Source of the DNA: Oceanobacillus iheyensis HTE831
GTDB lineage: Bacteria; Bacillota; Bacilli; Bacillales; Amphibacillaceae
Reading direction: 5' to 3'
Length of the DNA stretch: 64,000 nucleotides
NCBI RefSeq assembly: GCF_000011245.1
Contig: NC_004193.1
Coordinates: forward strand, 3,566,529-3,630,528
The translations under genes and the position numbers were made by a program. Shown here piece after piece: positions 1-7,807 of the stretch (within the stretch, counting starts at the first letter, position 1; every line of letters starts with the position of its first letter). Below the pieces are notes generated by a model, which was given only the letters and a program-made list of their open reading frames with translations, made no database searches and was not told the origin of the DNA.

Positions 1-120
1 GGTTTAGAGAAGCGCTCTATTAACCAATTATCGCGCTTTTCTCCTGATTCATGGTTTAGAGAAGCGCTCTATTAACCAATTATCGCTCTTTTCTTCTATT
101 TTTTGGTTTAGAGAGCAGTT
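1..120. repeat. Tandem 52-bp repeat, cut by the window edge
   Basis: Two copies of a 52-bp unit start at 1 and 53, and a third partial copy starts at 105. The first 33 bases of copies 1 and 2 are identical (beginning GGTTTAGAGAAGCGCTCT). The remaining bases of each unit have drifted. The unit contains the short palindromic core AGCGCT. The array probably continues left of the window. It lies just downstream of the HPr-kinase-like gene and its terminator. The interval between conserved segments is too short (about 18 bp) and too similar between copies for CRISPR spacers. Confidence 0.75.
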
Positions 121-125
121 CCAAT

Positions 126-158
126 ATAAAAAAGGATGGGGTTAATCATCCCCATCCT
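126..158 (-). terminator. Rho-independent terminator of the HprK-like gene
   Basis: A perfect 9-bp stem (133-141 with 150-158, AGGATGGGG/CCCCATCCT) has an 8-nt loop that contains the stop codon of the gene. It is followed on the minus strand by a run of six T. Confidence 0.85.
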
Positions 159-1062
159 GCCATTCAATTCGATTCATAAAGTCTTCTGCTGCGCTATATC
201 CTTGCTGTTGTAGGTACCAATTATTTGCTGCTGCTTCAATCAATCCAGCTACGTCACGACCTGGTTGCAGCTGAATTTCAATGCTTGGCACAGATACACC
301 CATGTAATCTCGGTACTGTGTTTCGAACTCCAACTCATTATGTAGCGAATCCTTTTCCCACTTTGACAGCTTTATATCAAGCGATATACGTGTTTCATCT
401 TGGAATGCTCTACTACCATACGCTCGGACTACATTTAATAAACCAACACTTCGTAACGCTAGAAACTCCTTGTTTTTATCATTATGCGTCCCTAGAATCG
501 TTTTATGGCTTAACCGTTTTAGTACAACGATATCATCTGCTACTAAACGATGCCCACGTCCAAGTAATGTATGAGCAAGTTCACTTTTTCCAACACCAGA
601 TTCTCCACGAATCAGAATACCGATCCCTAACACATTCATACAAACCCCGTGAACGGCAATTTCTGGTGCAAGTTTTCTAGTAAGGTAGTGATCGACTTTT
701 GCCATAAAATCAACCGTTGCTTCTTTCGTTCGTAACAGCGGTATTTGTTCTGCATGACAATATTTCTTCAAATAAGTAAGCCCATCTTGATCCGAGGTTA
801 CGATAAAGCAAGGTGGATGATAATTTACTACATTCCCAATCCGGATATCTCGTTCTTGTTCATTTAGCTGATGGAGGTAGTTAATTTCCTTTTTGCCTAA
901 TATCTGCACCCGCTCCATTGGAAAGAAATCGAAATAACCGATAAACTCTAGCCCCGGTCGATGTGTGCGAGATTTTGTAATTGTCCGCTCTCGATGATCC
1001 TCTCCCGCTAACACCTCTAAATTAAATTCTTCTACTAGTTGTTGTACTTGAATGGATTTCAC
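142..1062 (-). CDS. HPr kinase/phosphorylase-like paralogue
   Basis: The 306-residue product resembles HprK, the bifunctional enzyme that phosphorylates HPr on Ser46 in carbon catabolite repression. An N-terminal domain (about 1-125) is followed by the kinase domain with His138, a P-loop GESGVGKS at 153-160 and the pair Asp176-Asp177. The C-terminal part keeps the AANNW segment. The family signature, usually like LEIRGLGIIN, reads LALRSVGLLN here (201-210), so the conserved Glu and Gly are lost. Canonical hprK normally sits next to lgt, which is absent here, so this is probably a second copy. The start is GTG, preceded by GAGGAG at a 9-nt spacing. Whether it acts on HPr or another protein cannot be told from sequence. 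Confidence 0.8.
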   Translation of the reverse strand: MKSIQVQQLVEEFNLEVLAGEDHRERTITKSRTHRPGLEFIGYFDFFPMERVQILGKKEINYLHQLNEQERDIRIGNVVNYHPPCFIVTSDQDGLTYLKKYCHAEQIPLLRTKEATVDFMAKVDHYLTRKLAPEIAVHGVCMNVLGIGILIRGESGVGKSELAHTLLGRGHRLVADDIVVLKRLSHKTILGTHNDKNKEFLALRSVGLLNVVRAYGSRAFQDETRISLDIKLSKWEKDSLHNELEFETQYRDYMGVSVPSIEIQLQPGRDVAGLIEAAANNWYLQQQGYSAAEDFMNRIEWQDGDD

Positions 1063-1155
1063 TCCGTTGCACTCCTCTACGTTCCTAATGCTCTCCTTTC
1101 ATTATAACGAATTGAAGGGGAAAGATACAGGAAAGGAGCTGTAAACTGGTTCACT

Positions 1156-2355
1156 CTAGTGACTACCTACTTCCCACACAAAGGGATTATTCATCGTTGA
1201 CCAATCTATTCCCATCTCTTCCTTAGTCAACAAGCATTCATCTAGTTCTCTAATAATTACTTCTTTAGGCAAATCTACGCCGATGAATACAAGGTTGGTT
1301 TTCCGATCACCGTATAACTCATCCCAATCCTCTCGTAAATTTGGATTGTTTCTCAAAACACGGTCTTTTTCTCGCTTTGTTAAAGCGTCCACCCAGTAGG
1401 ATATTGGCTCTATAGATACGGATGGTCCTGCTTGAGAAAGTAGAAGTGCTAAATCATTTCTCGTTGCACACCAAGAAATTCCCTTTGCACGTACGACAGC
1501 CATAGGCATCTGACTAATCCAATTATAAAAACGTTCCGAATGAAAAGGAACTCTCCTGCTATACACAAAAGAATTAATACCATACTCTTCTGTTTCTGGA
1601 GTATGCTCTTCTGGACCAGCCATTAATTCTTTTAACCAACCTGCAGATTGACTTGCCCTTTCAAAACTAAAAAGATTCGTATTTAGTATTTCTTCTGGAT
1701 TAATTTCACTATAGTTTGTTTGAATAATTTTGGCATCTGGCTGTAATGTTTGTATTACTCTAGTCAATGATTCTAGCTGTTCTTCACTCACCATGTCACA
1801 TTTATTGATCATTAAAACGTCACAAAACTCAATTTGATCGATAAGCAAGTCTGCTAGATTTCTTTCATCTAATTCTCCTACTGCTTGTTTACGGTCAAGC
1901 AATTTATCCCCTGATTCATAATCATGCCAGAATCGATACGCATCTACCACCGTCACCATCGTATCTAAACGACAGAAATTCGTAAGATCAATACCCATTT
2001 CCTTATCAATGTAAGAAAATGTTTGAGCAACCGGGATTGGTTCACTAATTCCTGATGATTCAATAACGATATAGTCAATGTCTCCATTTTTTGCGATTTT
2101 TTCCACTTCAATGAGCAAATCTTCTCTTAGCGTACAGCAAATGCATCCATTAGACATCTCAACTAGATTCTCTTCCGTTCGGGAGAAATTACCTCCTGTT
2201 TCCACAAGATCTGCATCGATATTAACTTCACTCATATCATTGACAATGACAGCTACTTTAAGATTATCCCTATTATTTAAAATATGATTTAATAATGTAG
2301 TCTTTCCTGCACCTAAATATCCACTTAACACAGTAACTGGGATTTTTCTTTTCAT
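1156..2355 (-). CDS. yciC: CobW/COG0523 G3E GTPase, YciC-like zinc metallochaperone
   Basis: A 399-residue P-loop GTPase of the G3E family, about the length of B. subtilis YciC (ZagA). It shows the P-loop GYLGAGKTT (12-20), the metal-binding CxCC motif C71-I-C73-C74 typical of COG0523 metal chaperones, a guanine-specificity NKCD near 184, and a C-terminal CobW_C domain. YciC-type proteins are made under zinc limitation and pass zinc to client enzymes. A Zur box lies about 60 bp upstream, so repression by zinc-loaded Zur is expected. RBS AAGGAG precedes the ATG. It has its own promoter region, separate from the rpsN2 operon upstream. Family assignment is firm; the client protein is unknown. 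Confidence 0.9.
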   Translation of the reverse strand: MKRKIPVTVLSGYLGAGKTTLLNHILNNRDNLKVAVIVNDMSEVNIDADLVETGGNFSRTEENLVEMSNGCICCTLREDLLIEVEKIAKNGDIDYIVIESSGISEPIPVAQTFSYIDKEMGIDLTNFCRLDTMVTVVDAYRFWHDYESGDKLLDRKQAVGELDERNLADLLIDQIEFCDVLMINKCDMVSEEQLESLTRVIQTLQPDAKIIQTNYSEINPEEILNTNLFSFERASQSAGWLKELMAGPEEHTPETEEYGINSFVYSRRVPFHSERFYNWISQMPMAVVRAKGISWCATRNDLALLLSQAGPSVSIEPISYWVDALTKREKDRVLRNNPNLREDWDELYGDRKTNLVFIGVDLPKEVIIRELDECLLTKEEMGIDWSTMNNPFVWEVGSH

Positions 2356-2414
2356 ATTTTTCTCCTTTGATTTTCAAATTTTAATAGCCCATTAGATGGA
2401 TTTGCGTCTCTCTA

Positions 2415-2437
2415 AAAAACGTAATCATTACGATTAA
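2415..2437. promoter_or_regulatory. Zur box 1
   Basis: The near-palindrome ACGTAATCATTACGATTA fits the Bacillus Zur operator core TCGTAATnATTACGA with one arm slightly changed. It lies about 60 bp upstream of the yciC-like gene. The same core recurs at three other places in the next 4.4 kb. Confidence 0.85.
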
Positions 2438-2472
2438 AACACTAAAAAAATACTTCACTTTATAAATTTTTT

Positions 2473-3648
2473 CTAACTAAAAGCCGGCAATGGATCGATC
2501 AATTTATTCCAATCGGATTCCATTTCCGAATCGGTTAATAAGCATGAATCTAGCTCTTTCATAATTGCTTGTTTATCCATCTTTATCCCAATAAAAACTA
2601 GGTCATTCATTCTGTCCCCGTGCTTACTATCCCAGTACTCTAAAAGGTTAGGATCTTCCTTAATTAATGACTTTTGCTCTTCTTTTGGATATGTGGCAAC
2701 CCAATTTCCCGCTCCTTGAATAGAGAGTGAAGAGCCAGCTTGTGAGAGTAATCCGGTAACATTATTCCTTGAAGCTAACCAGAAAAATCCCTTTGCTCGA
2801 ATAATCGTATTCGGCCAATTATTCAACCATTCATTCCATCTTTGTGGATGGAAAGGTCTATTACGGCGATACACAAACGAACTTATCCCATATTCCTCTG
2901 TTTCTGGAATATGTTCCTCATTTAACTCTTTTATCCAACCAGCCCCTTGGCTAGCTTTTTCAAAATCAAACAACCTCGTATGAAGTATAGATTCCAATGG
3001 TACGACACCGTACTCCGATTGAATTATTTGTGCCTCAGGATTTAACTGGTGAAGTACTGCCATTAATTCTTCCATGTGTATCGTATCAATTAAATCTACT
3101 TTATTTACTATGATTACATTTGCAAATTCGATTTGATCGATGAGTAAATCAATTACTTCTCTTTCATCATTTTCATTTACTTCTTGGTTACGATCTAGCA
3201 AACTGTCTCCAGAGCCATAATCATCCCAAAAGCGATTTGCGTCCACGACCGTTGCCATCGTAACCAAGCAACAATGATCACTAAGGTTAATTTTCAATTC
3301 TTCGTCCTCATAAATAAAACTTTGTGCAACTGGAATTGGTTCTGAAATACCAGAAGATTCTATAACGATATAATCGATATCCAGTTTAGCAAGATTATCT
3401 ACTTCCTGTATCAAATCTTCTCTTAACGTACAGCAGATACAACCATTCTGTAACGCTACTAGCTTTTCTTCCGTTCTACTGAATCCGCCCATCTTCACCA
3501 TACTTGCATCGATATTTACTTCACTCATATCATTTACGATGACAGCTATTTTTAGGTATTGTTTATTATTTAATATATAATTCAGCAGTGTTGTTTTCCC
3601 AGCGCCTAAATATCCGCTCAACACCGTGACTGGTACTCTCTTAGACAA
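2473..3648 (-). CDS. CobW/COG0523 G3E GTPase, second YciC-like paralogue
   Basis: A 391-residue paralogue of the gene downstream, with P-loop GYLGAGKTT (12-20), CxCC at C70-C73, guanine motif NKVD, and a CobW C-terminal domain. Start TTG, with AGGAGGT overlapping the stop codon of the flavoprotein gene upstream, so the two are translationally linked. It is the last gene of the operon rpsN2-flavoprotein-cobW, which starts at Zur box 2. The N-terminal region differs from the first copy in residues next to the CxCC motif (ALQNG against EMSNG). A role as zinc chaperone is inferred from family and regulation. Confidence 0.88.
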   Translation of the reverse strand: MSKRVPVTVLSGYLGAGKTTLLNYILNNKQYLKIAVIVNDMSEVNIDASMVKMGGFSRTEEKLVALQNGCICCTLREDLIQEVDNLAKLDIDYIVIESSGISEPIPVAQSFIYEDEELKINLSDHCCLVTMATVVDANRFWDDYGSGDSLLDRNQEVNENDEREVIDLLIDQIEFANVIIVNKVDLIDTIHMEELMAVLHQLNPEAQIIQSEYGVVPLESILHTRLFDFEKASQGAGWIKELNEEHIPETEEYGISSFVYRRNRPFHPQRWNEWLNNWPNTIIRAKGFFWLASRNNVTGLLSQAGSSLSIQGAGNWVATYPKEEQKSLIKEDPNLLEYWDSKHGDRMNDLVFIGIKMDKQAIMKELDSCLLTDSEMESDWNKLIDPLPAFS

Positions 3649-3660
3649 TTGGTTTACCTC

Positions 3661-4818
3661 CTATGCAGTTTGTACGATTCTTTCGGTAGCTTTTCTCGCT
3701 CCGGCAATATTACGTGAAACTGGCCCTATCTCAAGCTCTGCTAAAGCTCCAGCAACAAACAGACCGTTTTTCCACTCTAATGTTTTGGAGACGATTGGAA
3801 ATCCACAAGGAGCACAAGGTAAACCTAAATGGTCGATGACATCTTTCAACCATTCTCTTCCTGGTAATGTAGATTCAGGTCCCGTAGATAATAAAACTGC
3901 ATCTCCACATAGCACTTCATCTTGACTCATCGTCAGTTGGATCCCTTGATCTTCTAATTTTGCAGAGACAATCTCTCCATTATAAACATGCAATTTCCCG
4001 GCTTTTATTTGTTTTTTAACATTTAAATAGATATCCTTCGTAATAGAACCGCGATATCTAGCCTCTTGAATCACTTCACGCCTTTTTCTATAATTCGTTA
4101 ATTTATCAAAGCTGGTTAAGAACTTGGGACCAAGCCAGCCTGGATCACTATCAAAGCGGTGGATACGAAATGGATGACGTTTTATTAAAGTAACCGAATG
4201 AACATCTTTTTGTGTTGACAAATTGGAAGCTAGTTGAGCAGCTGTCATACCACCGCCAACAACGATTAAACTCCCACTGTTAGGAAAGTCTTCTTTCCAT
4301 TCAAATATATGATTCATACGCTCGTTGTCTTTTAATTCTTGCGCCCAAGGAGGAAAGTGTGGTGTATTATTCACTCCTATGGCTAAGATTACTCGCTCTC
4401 CATAGAAAACATGGCCATCTTGTACACTGACTCCCCAACCATCCTTATGCTTAACAAGCTTATTCACATCACCCTGTTTCCAGCAGTCTCTCACTCCTGA
4501 TTCATTCACCAGATGTAAACTATGGTCATTAAATAGATCTAGACGAGGCCGCCCATATTTTCCTTTAAAAGGTTGTGTGAAATCATGTTCCTTTGCAAAC
4601 TTCTTCAAGCTATATGGATCCGCTTCTAGATGATGTACTACAGGTGATCTTAAATACTGCATACCAATTTTACTTGTGATTCGTTGCCACATTTCTAACG
4701 GCTCAGCGTGTGGGTCAATAATAACCAACTCTTCTGTTGTTACTTTGTTCTCTAAAAGTAGACGAGAGGCTACAGAGCACCCCTGTACACCTCCGCCAAT
4801 AATAATCCATTTATACAT
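3661..4818 (-). CDS. FAD/NAD(P)-binding oxidoreductase, SidA/IucD-like, in the Zur operon
   Basis: The 385-residue protein has an N-terminal dinucleotide fold GGGVQGCSVA (8-17), a second Rossmann motif VVGGGMTAAQLA near 195 for NAD(P)H, and ATG-like segments (LAIGVNNTPHFP and LLSTGPES). This two-dinucleotide layout is that of flavin-containing and N-hydroxylating monooxygenases of the SidA/IucD type. The substrate is unknown. The gene lies between rpsN2 and a CobW GTPase with tight spacing, which points to a job during zinc starvation, for example metallophore modification; that is inference. No metallophore synthase is visible nearby. Confidence 0.75.
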   Translation of the reverse strand: MYKWIIIGGGVQGCSVASRLLLENKVTTEELVIIDPHAEPLEMWQRITSKIGMQYLRSPVVHHLEADPYSLKKFAKEHDFTQPFKGKYGRPRLDLFNDHSLHLVNESGVRDCWKQGDVNKLVKHKDGWGVSVQDGHVFYGERVILAIGVNNTPHFPPWAQELKDNERMNHIFEWKEDFPNSGSLIVVGGGMTAAQLASNLSTQKDVHSVTLIKRHPFRIHRFDSDPGWLGPKFLTSFDKLTNYRKRREVIQEARYRGSITKDIYLNVKKQIKAGKLHVYNGEIVSAKLEDQGIQLTMSQDEVLCGDAVLLSTGPESTLPGREWLKDVIDHLGLPCAPCGFPIVSKTLEWKNGLFVAGALAELEIGPVSRNIAGARKATERIVQTA

Positions 4819-4846
4819 AAAACAGGAGCCTCTCCTTCTTTCTACA

Positions 4847-5116
4847 TTACCAACTTGATTTCTTTACGCCCGGAATTTGTCCTTTATGCGCATATTCTCT
4901 AAAAGCAATTCTAGACATTTTAAACTGTCTCATATATCCTCTAGGTCTTCCTGTCACTTCGCATCTACCAGTTAACCGAGTCGGAGAAGAATCACGAGGT
5001 AATTTTCTTATTGCCTCATAGTCACCTTTTGCTTTTAACTCCCTGCGAAGTTCCGCATACTTTTCGACCATCTGTTGTCTCTTTCTCTCTTTTGCTATTT
5101 TTGATTTTTTAGCCAT
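4847..5116 (-). CDS. rpsN2: Ribosomal protein S14, zinc-independent (C-minus) paralogue
   Basis: The 89-residue S14 lacks the CxxC...CxxC zinc ribbon of the housekeeping form: only one Cys is present, in [16 protein letters not shown]. The conserved C-terminal motif [18 protein letters not shown] is intact. C-minus S14 proteins (YhzA/RpsN2) replace zinc-bound S14 in the 30S subunit when zinc is scarce and are repressed by Zur. That fits the Zur box upstream and the CobW neighbours. RBS AAAGGTGATAG precedes the ATG. Confidence 0.95.
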   Translation of the reverse strand: MAKKSKIAKERKRQQMVEKYAELRRELKAKGDYEAIRKLPRDSSPTRLTGRCEVTGRPRGYMRQFKMSRIAFREYAHKGQIPGVKKSSW

Positions 5117-5134
5117 TCTTCTATCACCTTTCTT

Positions 5135-5325
5135 AATTTAAATTTAGATTTTCTTTATCCATATAGATTGCACTTGTAGTAGTGCTTTGTTGAGAAATGA
5201 GGTTTATCAACCCTTCTTTTCCAGCGCAAGGATTCGGGCAGACGGATTTAAATGCGATTGCCCAAAAACCTCACCATTCCTGATGCTCCCGCTCCAACGA
5301 TTAGAACATCATAGTGTTTAACCAT
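5135..5325 (-). pseudogene. Decayed flavoprotein leader between Zur box 2 and rpsN2
   Basis: An AAGGAATAAG ribosome site and ATG at 5325 open a 25-codon frame, MVKHYDVLIVGAGASGM..., which stops at 5248. The start is a typical FAD-binding N-terminus (GxGxSG). In another frame the following bases read SVCPNPCAGKEGLINLIS..., ending near 5135. The pattern suggests a flavoprotein gene that suffered a large internal deletion, leaving its 5' end under the Zur promoter. It could also serve as a translated leader peptide. I cannot assign the second segment to any family. Confidence 0.5.
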
Positions 5326-5342
5326 CTTATTCCTTCTTTCTA

Positions 5343-5363
5343 CATCGTAACGATTACGATTAA
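5343..5363. promoter_or_regulatory. Zur box 2
   Basis: ATCGTAACGATTACGAT, a palindrome with the Zur core, sits just upstream of the decayed leader and rpsN2. It should control rpsN2, the flavoprotein and the second CobW gene. Confidence 0.85.
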
Positions 5364-5377
5364 ACTTTTAAAATTTT

Positions 5378-6349
5378 TTACCTTGAAATACATTTATGAA
5401 ATTGCTCCTTCAATTTTTGCTTGTTTAAGTCTTTCCCGATAAATACGATCTCGCTTCTTGGTGACATATCTCCCCATTCGGCTTGTTCTTCTGCTGCAAA
5501 CAACATATGAACACCTTGAAAAATATATTTTCTCCTTTTTCCATTGATATATAAAATACCTTTGTAACGGTATAAACTTTCTCCAAGTATTTGAACTAGA
5601 TAAGAGAACCACAGATTTAGTTTTTCCAAATCTAGAGGTTTTGTTTCTATTAACGATAAAGAAGTCACGTTATCATGATGGTGATGGGTATCATGTAAAA
5701 ACGTTGGACTTATTCGTAATTTATCCTTTAAATCAAATGAATAGAGATTGAACACTTTATTTATATCAATATTACTTTTTGTTGTTTCATATATATTAGC
5801 GAACGGATTTATCTTTGTTATTCTCTCTTTCAGCTTTTCTAACTGTTCACTAGAAATTAGATCAATCTTATTTAACAAGATATTATCTGAAAATGCTATT
5901 TGGCTAAGTGATTCATCTTTCTGATCTAAATGCATGGAAATATGCTTACTATCCACAATCGTACAGACACTATCTATGTCGTACGATTCAATCATTTTGG
6001 GATCCATTAGGAATGTCTGGACAATCGGTGCCGGATCTGCTAAGCCAGTTGTTTCTATAAGTACTCTATCGAATTCAATCATTCCTTGTTCTCTTGTAAA
6101 TAAAAGCATCGATAATGTGTCTATTAAATCTTTGCGTACATTACAGCATATACAACCTTTATTGATTTCAATAATCTCTTCTTTTGTCTTTTCTATTAAC
6201 TGATCATCAATACCTATATCACCATATTCGTTTACGATTATAGCCAATTTTTCACTTGTTTGGTGAAGAATGTGGTTTAAAAAACTTGTTTTACCTGCAC
6301 CTAAATATCCCGTCACTATAGTAACTGGCGTCCTTGCATCGTTCTCCAT
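5378..6349 (-). CDS. CobW/COG0523 G3E GTPase, third copy with a histidine patch
   Basis: The 323-residue protein is shorter than the two YciC-like ones and closer in size to YjiA. It has P-loop GYLGAGKT (14-21), CxCC at C66-C69 and an NKID guanine motif. A HDTHHHHDN cluster near residue 220 could bind metal, as in many zinc-chaperone GTPases. A Zur box lies about 40 bp upstream of the start, so it is expected to be induced by zinc starvation. Having three COG0523 proteins in one Zur island suggests different client enzymes. The gene ends only about 15 bp before Zur box 2. Confidence 0.88.
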   Translation of the reverse strand: MENDARTPVTIVTGYLGAGKTSFLNHILHQTSEKLAIIVNEYGDIGIDDQLIEKTKEEIIEINKGCICCNVRKDLIDTLSMLLFTREQGMIEFDRVLIETTGLADPAPIVQTFLMDPKMIESYDIDSVCTIVDSKHISMHLDQKDESLSQIAFSDNILLNKIDLISSEQLEKLKERITKINPFANIYETTKSNIDINKVFNLYSFDLKDKLRISPTFLHDTHHHHDNVTSLSLIETKPLDLEKLNLWFSYLVQILGESLYRYKGILYINGKRRKYIFQGVHMLFAAEEQAEWGDMSPRSEIVFIGKDLNKQKLKEQFHKCISR

Positions 6350-6384
6350 GTTTTCAAATTCTCCTCTAAATGAATTATTAAATA

Positions 6385-6405
6385 TCCGTAATCATTACGA
6401 ATAAA
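6385..6405. promoter_or_regulatory. Zur box 3
   Basis: TCCGTAATCATTACGAATAA keeps the CGTAATCATTACG core and lies about 40 bp upstream of the third CobW gene. Confidence 0.85.
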
Positions 6406-6473
6406 AACTCAAAAAATATGAACCCCTTAGGAAAGTTCAACTTTAGTATTCCGTACTTAGTGGATATATTTTC

Positions 6474-6767
6474 TTATAATTCACTTTTCCAATAAAGAAA
6501 TGTTTTCCTTGTTTCTAGTTTACTTGTTATTTTTTCTTCAATATCACTTAACTGCTCCAATAAATCTTCTAACGTCACACCCAACTTCTTTGCAATTCTT
6601 TTATGAGGAGAATATGTTGAAACCAAATTTAGCAGTTGTTCATAAGTTTCTGCCTCTTGAATCAAAATATCTTCTATTTCTATAAATGCTTGATAAATAT
6701 GTCTCTCTCTTTTTGGTAATTCATCAATTATGTTGGAAAGCAAAGCTTCATCTACATGTTTATACAC
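6474..6767 (-). CDS. Small Zur-controlled protein of unknown function
   Basis: The 97-residue, soluble, Lys/Glu/Leu-rich product is predicted to be almost wholly helical. The stretch SPHKRIAKKLGVTLEDLLEQL (about 53-73) looks like a helix-turn-helix, and a charged coiled-coil-like tail follows. I do not recognise a family. Start GTG with a strong AAGGAGTG site. A Zur box lies 20 bp upstream and Zur box 3 follows the stop codon, so the gene is a separate zinc-repressed unit. A DNA-binding role is only a suggestion. Confidence 0.75.
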   Translation of the reverse strand: MYKHVDEALLSNIIDELPKRERHIYQAFIEIEDILIQEAETYEQLLNLVSTYSPHKRIAKKLGVTLEDLLEQLSDIEEKITSKLETRKTFLYWKSEL

Positions 6768-6786
6768 GATAACACTCCTTAACCCA

Positions 6787-6808
6787 AAACGTAATCATTA
6801 CGATTTAT
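6787..6808. promoter_or_regulatory. Zur box 4
   Basis: AACGTAATCATTACGATTTA matches the Zur operator closely (core CGTAATCATTACGATT). It lies 20 bp upstream of the GTG start of the 97-residue protein, on the side away from the plus-strand membrane operon. Confidence 0.87.
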
Positions 6809-6947
6809 AAACCACTATATCATTGTATTATTCTTTTTACAAGAAAATAACCACATATTTTTAAAAGGTTTAAAGAAGAAGGATTTACGTTCATCTTTTT
6901 TTATGCCAATATATACTGTATACAGCAAGAAAACGAGGAGTACTCGC

Positions 6948-7211
6948 ATGAAAAAAATCACGTACCTTATTCTTTTTATCATTAGCATCGCCATCATGAT
7001 CAGTATGTCATTTATTCCAGCATTACAAACTGTTACCACAAATGGTGGATCATACTTAGGCATTCCTGCATTTTGGTTAGTCATCTATGCAGATGGAAGT
7101 TTTGGATTCCAATGGGCAGGATTTTTACTAAACATCCTCGTTATATATGTCATCGTCCTCATTGTCGCGAAGGTTTATCAACTGTTTTACCGATTCATAA
7201 CGACTTCATAA
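6948..7211 (+). CDS. Small membrane protein of unknown function
   Basis: The 87-residue protein has two clear hydrophobic segments (about 4-23 and 52-78) joined by a short outside loop rich in Thr and Gly. The start chosen is the ATG at 6948, which follows CGAGGAG with good spacing. An upstream in-frame ATG at 6903 has no ribosome site. It is the first of three plus-strand genes that run 20-40 bp apart and look like one operon. No family recognised. Confidence 0.7.
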   Translation: MKKITYLILFIISIAIMISMSFIPALQTVTTNGGSYLGIPAFWLVIYADGSFGFQWAGFLLNILVIYVIVLIVAKVYQLFYRFITTS

Positions 7212-7230
7212 ATTTAGAGGAGAAAAACAA

Positions 7231-7416
7231 ATGGATAATGACCAACATCAACCGGAAAAACAAAGAGAAAAATTAAGACAAGAAGAGTTAAAGCATCCTG
7301 CCAGCAGTTCACAAGGCAGTAACCTAGCCGATCTCGTCGGTGGTATGGGATGGAAAGGTACGTTAATTCTCCTTCTTACTCTTATCCTTATTGCTGTCGT
7401 TGTTTCGGTATTTTAA
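7231..7416 (+). CDS. DUF6366-like small membrane protein
   Basis: The 61-residue protein has a charged N-terminus (QREKLRQEELKHPAS), a conserved-looking SNLADLVGGMGWKGT segment and one C-terminal transmembrane helix. This pattern is that of DUF6366 proteins in Bacillaceae; the function is unknown. AGAGGAG lies before the ATG. It is the second gene of the small-membrane-protein operon. Confidence 0.7.
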   Translation: MDNDQHQPEKQREKLRQEELKHPASSSQGSNLADLVGGMGWKGTLILLLTLILIAVVVSVF

Positions 7417-7451
7417 AAGCAATACAATCCTAACAAAAAGGAGAATGCCAT

Positions 7452-7736
7452 TTGCAAAAATTTTATTTGTTTGCATCGATTGTATTTTTATTCCTCGGTT
7501 TTTCGCATATCCTATTAAGCTCGGTTTATATTGATATATTTTCAATTGTTACGTTTGGTCAAAAAGGGGAAGTAGGAATAATCATACCAGTTATTTATAC
7601 TGTTATTAGTCTTCTTTTTGCTCTCTTTTTAAAAAAAGGAATAGCAAATTGGGTGATGATTCTTTTAAGTTCATTTGCTTTGATCGTTAATCTTTTATTT
7701 GTATTTATCGCCATTTATGGCTTTCAAGAACCTTAA
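7452..7736 (+). CDS. Small membrane protein of unknown function
   Basis: The 94-residue protein has three predicted transmembrane segments (about 3-22, 42-60 and 66-90). Start TTG, preceded by AAAGGAG at good spacing. It is the third gene of the operon. I recognise no domain. Confidence 0.65.
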   Translation: MQKFYLFASIVFLFLGFSHILLSSVYIDIFSIVTFGQKGEVGIIIPVIYTVISLLFALFLKKGIANWVMILLSSFALIVNLLFVFIAIYGFQEP

Positions 7737-7769
7737 AATGAAGAACCCAATTAACAATACTATAAAAAA

Positions 7770-7800
7770 AAGAATAGCAACTGTGATAGTTACTATTCTC
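7770..7800 (-). terminator. Terminator of the CorC-family gene
   Basis: Stem 7771-7782 with 7788-7799 (AGAATAG-AACT arms, one mismatch), followed on the minus strand by seven T. It may also stop the plus-strand operon that ends at 7736, although the plus side lacks a good T run. Confidence 0.75.
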
Positions 7801-7807
7801 TACATAT

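Noticed and set aside
1..120. Possible CRISPR array
   Set aside because: Only two to three units, intervals of about 18 bp that are related to each other, and no cas gene.
6815..7084. 89-codon minus-strand frame
   Set aside because: It overlaps the plus-strand membrane operon and Zur box 4 region, has odd composition and no ribosome site.
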